A DNA stretch of 10,480 nt, from positions 1 to 10,480 of the forward strand of contig JAUCGD010000105.1 of assembly GCA_030377945.1 (NCBI GenBank), read 5' to 3'. Made by a program: the position numbers and the translations under genes. Below are positions 5,412 through 10,480 of the stretch, one piece after another (the first letter of the stretch is position 1; every line of letters starts with the position of its first letter). The stretch comes from Desulfobacterales bacterium HSG17 (GTDB lineage Bacteria > Desulfobacterota > Desulfobacteria > Desulfobacterales > Desulfococcaceae). A model generated the notes under the pieces. It did not search any database, was not told the origin of the DNA, and saw only the letters and a program-made list of their open reading frames with translations.

Positions 5412-7306
5412 ATGTATCTCAATTAAAATGTGCGTGCCTTGACCCCCAATGGAAAAAACAATGGATCCAGGGCAAAAGTCCGTCAACCATGAACTATGGC
5501 CCTCCGGGAACAACCCCGGTTTACGGGTCTATTTTTCATAAGATTGCTGAAAATTTTGTTAAATGGCTGACTGACCCTGATAATAAGGATAGAGATAACA
5601 AAGATAAAATTATTGGATTATCTGATGAATACAGCTTATGGCATAAAATGTATGAGAATTTTGCAGAAACAAAGCTGAACAAACTTATTCAAGATAATAA
5701 AATTGATTCTGTATATAATCTAAGCTGTTCTTTAAAAGCATTTTGCAGACAGGTAAATGAACTCCGTCAGCGAACATCAAATTTTTCATCCTGGCAGGAT
5801 ATTTTTCTCATACAGGAATTTTCCATTAATAATATCGGATTTAAAACAGAAAACAGCATCATTTTCATTTCCGGCCAGATTGATGCAGTCCGCACCCATC
5901 CAAAATACGGCCTGGAAATTATTGATTACAAACTTTCCCGCGGAACCAATATGAAACATGATTTACTCCAGCTTTCCATATATGCGGCATTATTGTCAAA
6001 AGCAAAACCGGGAATTACATTTCACGGGGTTCTCGAGTATTATGAACCTGAATTACATGAGGTTGAAGTATCTGCTGATGAACTGGAACAAATATTTACA
6101 GAAATAGTTTATCCTGTAATTAATGAGTTGTGTGATAATAACTCGGCTGATTACAATTCTAAAAAACATAAAATTAATAAAACCTCCAAACCTGATCTTG
6201 AAAATTTGGGTCCTAAATATTTGGATCCTAAATATTTGGATCTTGAAAATTCAGCTTCTTCAAATAGAGATTTAAGCAAAAAAATTGAAAAATGCTATGA
6301 ATCTTTTAAACTCAAAGTAAGCATAATTGACAAAATCCAGGCTCCCCAGCTTGTCAGGTACAAGGCAAAACCGGCTCCGGGTGTCAAGGTTGTATCCCTT
6401 GCAAACAGGGCTGCGGATTTACAAGTTGCCCTTTCTTTGAGAGAACTGCCCATTATTGAACCTGCCAGAGGCTGTGTTCATATTGATATTCCAAAGGATA
6501 AACCTGACACTGTATTCTGGCAGGACATTATCAATCGTCCTGAATATAAAAATAATCAAAGCCCTGTCTCGTTTCCAGTGGGACTGGGCGTGGATAATAC
6601 TTTGATAACAGCTGATCTGGCAGATGCCAACATGTGCCACGCCTTGATTGCAGGAGCTTCAGGAAGCGGGAAAAGCGAATTTTTAAAAAGCCTGGTAGCT
6701 TCGCTTATTGCAAAAAATAATCCTGAAACACTCAGGCTTTCCATTATTGACCCTAAAATTTTGACATTCGGCTCATTTTCCACTTGCCCTTTTCTAACCG
6801 GTCCTATTATCACAGATGTACTGTCTGCCATTCCCTGTCTTACCGAAGCTGTTGATGAAATGGAATCAAGGTATTATCAGCTTGGAACAGAAGGCTTTGA
6901 AAATCTCAATGCCCGTTTCCAGGCAGGAAAAAATGATATACCTTTTTATGTAATCGTATTTGATGAGTTTGCAGATCTTATTTTGGCAGGAAAGGAAGAA
7001 AAAAAGGAATTTGAAACCCTTGTTGCCAGACTTGCAGCAAAAGGACGTGCAGCAGGAATTCACCTGGTACTGACCACCCAGCGCCCTGACAGAACCATAG
7101 TAACAGGGCTGATAAAAGCAAACCTGCCCCTTAAAATCTGCTTCCGGGTTACAACCTCAGCCAATTCTCACATTATAATTGATAAAAACGGGGGGGAAGC
7201 TCTTTTAGGCAGGGGGGATTTGCTCTGCGACCGAGGCAGAGATGTGGAACGGGGGCAGTCGCCGTATATTACCCAGGAAGAGCTTTTGAAATTGGCAGGC
7301 AGGTGA
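5396..7306 (+). CDS. PD-(D/E)XK nuclease fused to FtsK/SpoIIIE-type DNA translocase
   Basis: 636 residues, no membrane segment. Residues ~1-240 form a RecB/Cas4-like PD-(D/E)XK nuclease: His48 in FHKIAENF, Asp163 in SGQIDAV, Asp177-x-Lys179 in EIIDYKLS, and Gln192/Tyr196 in QLSIYAALL. Two N-terminal cysteines (12, 14) exist, but the C-terminal cysteine trio of iron-sulfur Cas4/AddB nucleases does not. Residues ~245-300 are a low-complexity linker. Residues ~390-636 are an FtsK/HerA motor: Walker A GASGSGKS (420-427), Walker B VIVFDEFADL (Asp523, Glu524), GRAAGIHLVLTTQRP (550-564) and LLGRGDLL (603-610). The FtsK membrane part and the DNA-reading gamma domain are absent, so it is not the cell-division FtsK. 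All active residues are present. It is expected to pump and cut DNA, guided by the ATPase and winged-helix proteins encoded just before, with which it overlaps by 16 bases. Confidence 0.87.
   Translation: MAESINVSQLKCACLDPQWKKQWIQGKSPSTMNYGPPGTTPVYGSIFHKIAENFVKWLTDPDNKDRDNKDKIIGLSDEYSLWHKMYENFAETKLNKLIQDNKIDSVYNLSCSLKAFCRQVNELRQRTSNFSSWQDIFLIQEFSINNIGFKTENSIIFISGQIDAVRTHPKYGLEIIDYKLSRGTNMKHDLLQLSIYAALLSKAKPGITFHGVLEYYEPELHEVEVSADELEQIFTEIVYPVINELCDNNSADYNSKKHKINKTSKPDLENLGPKYLDPKYLDLENSASSNRDLSKKIEKCYESFKLKVSIIDKIQAPQLVRYKAKPAPGVKVVSLANRAADLQVALSLRELPIIEPARGCVHIDIPKDKPDTVFWQDIINRPEYKNNQSPVSFPVGLGVDNTLITADLADANMCHALIAGASGSGKSEFLKSLVASLIAKNNPETLRLSIIDPKILTFGSFSTCPFLTGPIITDVLSAIPCLTEAVDEMESRYYQLGTEGFENLNARFQAGKNDIPFYVIVFDEFADLILAGKEEKKEFETLVARLAAKGRAAGIHLVLTTQRPDRTIVTGLIKANLPLKICFRVTTSANSHIIIDKNGGEALLGRGDLLCDRGRDVERGQSPYITQEELLKLAGR
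6194..6251 (+). repeat. Short direct repeats in the nuclease-translocase linker
   Basis: Two exact 15-base copies of TCCTAAATATTTGGA lie in tandem at 6211-6225 and 6226-6240. They are bracketed by two copies of GATCTTGAAAATT at 6194-6206 and 6239-6251. The repeats keep the reading frame and encode P-K-Y-L-D twice between two L-E-N triplets. They mark a slippage-prone, length-variable hinge between the nuclease and motor halves of the protein. Confidence 0.85.
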
Positions 7307-7318
7307 CAATTATTTTGT

Positions 7319-7388
7319 CCGGGTAAAAATTAACCACAAAACAGAATAATACCCACTGGCTTTTATGAAAACCGGGTAAAAAATACCC
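7319..7388 (+). promoter_or_regulatory. Two near-identical boxes upstream of the sigma-54 promoter (putative activator sites)
   Basis: CCGGGTAAAAATTAACC (7319-7335) and CCGGGTAAAAAATACCC (7372-7388) agree at 15 of 17 positions and start 53 bases apart, about five helical turns. The second is a palindrome, GGGTA-5-TACCC. They lie about 130 and 190 bases before the expected transcription start, where sigma-54 activators usually bind, and have the half-site/A-tract/half-site form of ZraR-like sites. Assignment to a regulator is inference; no regulator gene is in the window. Confidence 0.5.
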
Positions 7389-7487
7389 ATATGTAGTATG
7401 TCTTATTCTATGTAATTTTTCAGGATTATAAATATAAATATCTTATTTATCAAGAAATAATAAGTTGGAATAGAATCTAAATAATAA

Positions 7488-7504
7488 TTGGCACGGTCAT
7501 TGCT
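7488..7504 (+). promoter_or_regulatory. Sigma-54 (-24/-12) promoter
   Basis: TTGGCACGGTCATTGCT matches the sigma-54 consensus TGGCAC-N5-TTGC(A/T) at every key base, with GG at 7490-7491 and GC at 7502-7503 in the required spacing. Transcription would start near 7515, giving a leader of about 55 bases to the ATG at 7570. Expression would depend on an activator that uses ATP, matching the two upstream boxes at 7319-7388. Confidence 0.85.
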
Positions 7505-7569
7505 TATGAATATTATCAGTTAAAAACAATAAAACAAATAAATACAACACAAACAAAAGGAGATTAAAA

Positions 7570-8007
7570 ATGAAGAAAACTTTTATGGCATTGATTATTG
7601 CATTAACAATCGGATTTATTGGAACACAGGTATGGGCATGGGGAGGCGGATGCCCCATGGCAGGCAGTGGAGCAAAGGCTGCAAATGTAAGCCCTGAAGC
7701 ATATCAGAAATTTATTGATGATACTGCAACACTCAGGCTTGATCTTGCTGCCAAAAATGGAGAGTATGATGCTGTTCTGGCTCAGGCCGATCCTGATCCA
7801 AACCAGGCAGGTCAGATTGCAAGGGAAATGGCAGAAATTCGTGCTAAAATTCAGGCCAAAGCAAAAGAAAACGGTTTACCTGCTATGGGCTGCGCTAAAG
7901 GTTTTGGAAAAGGTATGATGGGATGTAAGGGAAAAATGGGAATGGGCAAAGGCCATCATGGGAAAAAAATGGGCAAAGGCGGATGTCCTATGGCGCAACA
8001 ACAATAA
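7570..8007 (+). CDS. Exported ZraP/CpxP-like metal-resistance protein
   Basis: 145 residues with a clear signal peptide (MKKTFMALIIALTIGFIGTQVWA, cleavage before WGGG), so the mature protein is periplasmic. The middle (residues ~38-105: SPEAYQKFIDDTATLRLDLAAKNGEYDAVLAQ...QAGQIAREMAEIRAKIQAKAKENGL) forms two long helices, the hooked helical hairpin of the ZraP/Spy/CpxP group. ZraP proteins bind zinc and act as stress chaperones that also damp their two-component system (family knowledge). The C-terminal ~40 residues are very rich in Gly, Met, Lys, His and Cys (MMGCKGKMGMGKGHHGKKMGK), a probable metal-binding tail, and GGCPMA occurs both right after the signal peptide and near the C-terminus. 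AAAAGGAG (7555-7562) precedes the ATG. The sigma-54 promoter upstream matches the way E. coli zraP is driven by ZraSR. The gene symbol is withheld because orthology is unproven. Confidence 0.8.
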   Translation: MKKTFMALIIALTIGFIGTQVWAWGGGCPMAGSGAKAANVSPEAYQKFIDDTATLRLDLAAKNGEYDAVLAQADPDPNQAGQIAREMAEIRAKIQAKAKENGLPAMGCAKGFGKGMMGCKGKMGMGKGHHGKKMGKGGCPMAQQQ

Positions 8008-8051
8008 TTATTAAAAAATTAATTAACATTCGTTGTACACCAAATCATAAA

Positions 8052-8124
8052 TTTGTACACAATTGTAGAGACAAGGCATGCCTTGTCTCTACATTAATCA
8101 TACACATAATCAACTGTGTACAAA
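8052..8124. repeat. 30-bp perfect palindrome nested in a longer inverted repeat
   Basis: At 8064-8093 the 15 bases TGTAGAGACAAGGCA are followed directly by their exact reverse complement, with no loop. Around it, 8052-8065 (TTTGTACACAATTG) and 8111-8124 (CAACTGTGTACAAA) are inverted repeats with one mismatch. It lies between two convergent genes, where it could end transcription from both sides, but no T-run follows. Palindromes of the type GTAGAGAC...GTCTCTAC are known as dispersed repeats in cyanobacteria and other bacteria, so a REP/MITE origin is more likely than a dedicated site. Confidence 0.8.
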
Positions 8125-8146
8125 CTTGTGAAACGGTTTAGTCGGC

Positions 8147-8163
8147 GCAGGCCCCGTGCCTGC
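8147..8163. other. Small GC hairpin between convergent genes
   Basis: GCAGGC (8147-8152) and GCCTGC (8158-8163) pair around the loop CCCGT. It lies 30 bases past the stop of the minus-strand patatin-like gene. On the minus strand it is not followed by a T-run, so it is at best a weak or factor-assisted terminator. Confidence 0.35.
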
Positions 8164-8193
8164 CCTTTGCAAATGTTAACTTTTTGTCAAATA

Positions 8194-9267
8194 TCAGAAA
8201 AAAGGCTGAATAACCTCCCTTATCTTTCCTGTTTCCACAGCATCCAAAAATTCCTCACCAAGTTTTTTACTCATATCCACAGCTTTATACCAATAATTAA
8301 TACGATCAGAATCCCTGCCTTCAAACCTGTAAAAATCCTTTCTGTCAGGAATCTTTTTATAAGGCAGTTTATCAAGAAATGCCGGGGAAGGGCATACAAG
8401 CAAAACATTATCCATATTTGAAGGACTTGGCCTGCGCCAGAAAACATTTTTATCAAGCCATCCCGGAACAACCCTGTCTGTATAATGGGGATAAAGGACA
8501 ATGCCTTTATTCTTATTTAAAAAAGGAATATCCATATGATAATCAATTACCCCGCCGTCACGGTAAACACCAGGAAATGAGCCGGGAATATTATCTATGC
8601 CTGACATTACCAAAGGGATTGAGCCGGAAGCCAGAAGTGCAGGTTGAAGATTCTGCCTGTTAAGGGGAATTTTTACAATGGGAAAGGTATTCATATTTCC
8701 AAAAGGTGGAAAATCCCGTGAGTCGTAAAAAAGCGCTCTTTCAAAAAAGATTTTCAGACTTTTGCGATCAATAAAGTTAGCCATCATTGCCAGGATAAAT
8801 CCTGAAAATAATTTTCTTTTATCATCTGCTGCTGTCAATCCTCTGCATCTGACAGCCATAAAATTGAGCCTTAAAAACGGATGATTCAATATCTCGGCCT
8901 GACCATCCCTGTCCATCAAAAGATCCAGAATTTTCCAGGCTTCCAGGCTGACTGTTTCAGGCAAAGGTTTGGATTCATAATACTGATGAATATAAGCCTT
9001 TTGAAATCGTTTAATAGCTGCCACAGGATCAAATTGCGAAGCTGCGGCAAAACGCCATGCTCCTGAAGATGAACCTAAAAGAAATAAAGGTTCTTTGCGG
9101 TCCTTAAACCATTGGGTAAAAAGAACACGGTCAATATGACCCAGGATCAGCCATTTCGGCCCTCCGGCAGCACCTGCCATTACTTTTACATCATTAGGCT
9201 TTAGCCCATTGGATTTTATATGTTCAAAAGCCTTTTTCCCGGCTTTAAAAACAAGATTATTGCTCAT
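8194..9267 (-). CDS. Patatin-like phospholipase
   Basis: 357 residues. The three patatin elements appear in order: the glycine-rich oxyanion loop GAAGGPKW (residues 32-39), the nucleophile elbow LGSSSGAWR with Ser67 in G-S-S-S-G, and the acid motif YRDGGVIDYH with Asp237. These give the Ser-Asp dyad of patatin acyl hydrolases, which release fatty acids from membrane lipids. There is no signal peptide, so it acts in the cytoplasm or at the inner membrane face. The C-terminal ~100 residues (YPHYTDRVVPGWLDKNVFWRR...) are family-specific and unassigned. AAAGGA lies seven to twelve bases before the ATG on the minus strand and overlaps the stop of the chemoreceptor gene, which ends only 10 bases upstream; the two are probably one operon and possibly coupled in translation. 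The link could be coincidental or could connect lipid turnover to signalling. Confidence 0.85.
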   Translation of the reverse strand: MSNNLVFKAGKKAFEHIKSNGLKPNDVKVMAGAAGGPKWLILGHIDRVLFTQWFKDRKEPLFLLGSSSGAWRFAAASQFDPVAAIKRFQKAYIHQYYESKPLPETVSLEAWKILDLLMDRDGQAEILNHPFLRLNFMAVRCRGLTAADDKRKLFSGFILAMMANFIDRKSLKIFFERALFYDSRDFPPFGNMNTFPIVKIPLNRQNLQPALLASGSIPLVMSGIDNIPGSFPGVYRDGGVIDYHMDIPFLNKNKGIVLYPHYTDRVVPGWLDKNVFWRRPSPSNMDNVLLVCPSPAFLDKLPYKKIPDRKDFYRFEGRDSDRINYWYKAVDMSKKLGEEFLDAVETGKIREVIQPFF

Positions 9268-9277
9268 AAGTTTTCCT

Positions 9278-10480
9278 TTATGCCAGTTCTTCCAGTCTTC
9301 TCTTTATCATATTTGAAACAGATTTACTCAAAACCTGCTGTTTATCCAGTACATCCATGCAGTCTTCCTTATATAAGACAACAACCCTGGCAGGAGTCCG
9401 GGCTACAACATTTGCTGTTCTTTTTACATTTTGAATTAATGCAATTTCTCCTACAATATCGCCTTCTTTAAGAGTTGCAACAATTTTATCAGGGTTTTCA
9501 TCCAGGGATATATCAAATTCCCCTTCTTCAATTATATATGCTTCCTGTGAATATTCACCCTGACGAATCAGGTATTCTCCTTTTAATAATTCTTTTTTAT
9601 CAATAGAATGCATGGATTTATCATAATGCCCTTCTCCCAATGCTACAAATTTTACCCTGTCAACAAAACCTTTTAATTGTTCGGCCTGGGCACTCATTTC
9701 AACAGAAGCAGAGGCTGAACGATCCGATTCTTTTACATTTTGAAAGGCAGTGTCCTTTATTTTATTAATAAAATTATATGCACCCTCAATCTGGCAGGTC
9801 TGTTTGGCTGAAACCTTTGCAACCTTGTTAACAATTAAAGTTATTTCCGAAACATTATCAGCTACCTCATGGAAAACCTTATTTGTATTATTAAATTTTT
9901 CCATGCCTTCAGTTATTTTCAGGGATATTCCTTTAAGTAAGTCAGATATTTCCCCAGATGCTTTTGTCACCTGGTGAGATAAAGACCGGACTTCATCTGC
10001 TACTACTGCAAAGCCTTCACCTGCATCTCCGACCCTGGCAGCCTCAATAGCTGCATTTAAAGCCAGAATATTTGTCTGAAATGCCACATCATCTATTGAT
10101 TGAACAATCCTTGAACTTTGCTCACTTGCTGATGTTATCTTTTCCATAAATCCGGCAAAGGCATCCATAAAAAGAGTTGTGTCTTCTGTTGATATTCTAA
10201 TATTTTTCATTAATGCATCAGCAGTATTAACATCTTCAGCATTTTGATTGGTCATGGAAGCAATTTCTTTAAGATTGGACAGAATATCTTCCAGCAGATT
10301 AGCCTGTTCCGCAGTCCTGTCAGCCACTTTCTGACTCACAGATGATACATTAAGTGAAGCTTTTGTAACATGCTCTGTTGATTCAGCTAAGCCGTTAATG
10401 GCATTTTTCAAAGGCTTATTCATTTTACGGTCTGCAAACAGGATTAAAAAAAATGTAAGAATAAGTAAGAAAACAAAAAT
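9278..10480 (-). CDS. Chemoreceptor (MCP) with C-terminal cyclic-nucleotide-binding domain, 5' end outside window
   Basis: The frame stays open to the right edge of the window. The ATG at 10421-10423 is internal, because the 19 codons before it encode a transmembrane helix (IFVFLLILTFFLILFADRK). So the full protein is a membrane receptor whose periplasmic or first part is missing here. Counting from that internal Met, KPL and a short HAMP-like linker come first, then a long coiled coil with the conserved signalling tip FQTNILALNAAIEAARVG..GEGFAVVADEVRSLS (about 115-149). The tip contacts CheA/CheW. Residues ~275-365 are a cyclic-nucleotide-binding (CAP-type) domain: the beta-roll LLKGEYLIRQGE, the phosphate cassette GEIALI (325-330) and Arg335-Thr-Ala. 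Joining these two domains with the cNMP domain at the C-terminus is uncommon. It would let cAMP, cGMP or another ligand tune the receptor. Patatin-like lipase follows in the same operon. Confidence 0.88.
   Translation of the reverse strand: MFVFLLILTFFLILFADRKMNKPLKNAINGLAESTEHVTKASLNVSSVSQKVADRTAEQANLLEDILSNLKEIASMTNQNAEDVNTADALMKNIRISTEDTTLFMDAFAGFMEKITSASEQSSRIVQSIDDVAFQTNILALNAAIEAARVGDAGEGFAVVADEVRSLSHQVTKASGEISDLLKGISLKITEGMEKFNNTNKVFHEVADNVSEITLIVNKVAKVSAKQTCQIEGAYNFINKIKDTAFQNVKESDRSASASVEMSAQAEQLKGFVDRVKFVALGEGHYDKSMHSIDKKELLKGEYLIRQGEYSQEAYIIEEGEFDISLDENPDKIVATLKEGDIVGEIALIQNVKRTANVVARTPARVVVLYKEDCMDVLDKQQVLSKSVSNMIKRRLEELA

Noticed and set aside
5396..6120. Cas4 or AddB identity for the nuclease half
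   Set aside because: The nuclease motifs fit the wider RecB-like family, but the C-terminal cysteines of the iron-sulfur cluster are missing and no cas genes are near.
5396..7306. Chromosome-segregation FtsK
   Set aside because: No membrane segments, no gamma domain with DNA-reading winged helix, and a nuclease in front.
7374..7388. Terminator of the ATPase/nuclease operon
   Set aside because: The 5-bp stem is too weak and has no T-run; its close similarity to the box at 7319 fits a protein-binding site better.
8116..8421. Plus-strand open frame of 101 residues
   Set aside because: Mostly antisense to the patatin-like gene, with no ribosome site and biased composition.
10421..10423. ATG as the start of the chemoreceptor
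   Set aside because: The frame stays open upstream to the edge and encodes a transmembrane helix just before this Met.

Overview
The window looks like AT-rich chromosomal DNA of a Gram-negative bacterium, most likely a sulfate reducer of the Desulfobacterota (Desulfobacterales-like). The hints are the style of the palindromic intergenic repeats, a truncated Lcl/DUF1566-type secreted protein, a sigma-54 promoter in front of a ZraP/CpxP-like metal-stress protein, and a chemoreceptor fused to a cyclic-nucleotide-binding domain. The taxon is an inference; there is no rRNA or other marker.

Left part (1-2020) is a worn accessory region. It holds the end of a DUF2442 gene, a DUF4258 gene that has lost its middle, an intact YgiT/MqsA-type zinc-finger gene that overlaps the old stop of the DUF4258 gene by ATGA, and two adjoining remnants: the N-terminal part of a secreted Lcl/DUF1566-like protein and the N-terminal part of an alpha/beta hydrolase. 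Between them lie four palindromic repeat elements: two copies of a ~104-bp element with nested inverted repeats, a different ~91-bp element touching the first copy, and a GC-rich element that can fold as a stem carrying two hairpins.

Middle part (2049-7306) is a tight plus-strand run of four genes: a stand-alone pyruvate-kinase C-terminal-domain protein, then a protein made of about three winged-helix domains, a P-loop AAA-type ATPase with a C-terminal winged helix, and a protein that joins a RecB/Cas4-like PD-(D/E)XK nuclease to an FtsK/SpoIIIE DNA-pumping ATPase. The last two genes overlap by 16 bases. I do not recognise the last three genes as a named system. The combination of DNA-binding adaptor, switch ATPase and nuclease-translocase makes them the best candidate here for an undescribed DNA-processing or anti-phage module.

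Right part (7319-10480) starts with a well-formed sigma-54 promoter, preceded by two near-identical 17-bp boxes 53 bp apart, which drives a small exported ZraP-like protein. A 30-bp perfect palindrome inside a larger inverted repeat separates it from a convergent minus-strand pair: a membrane chemoreceptor with a C-terminal cyclic-nucleotide-binding domain (cut by the right edge of the window) followed 10 bases later by a patatin-like lipase. The pair is probably one operon.
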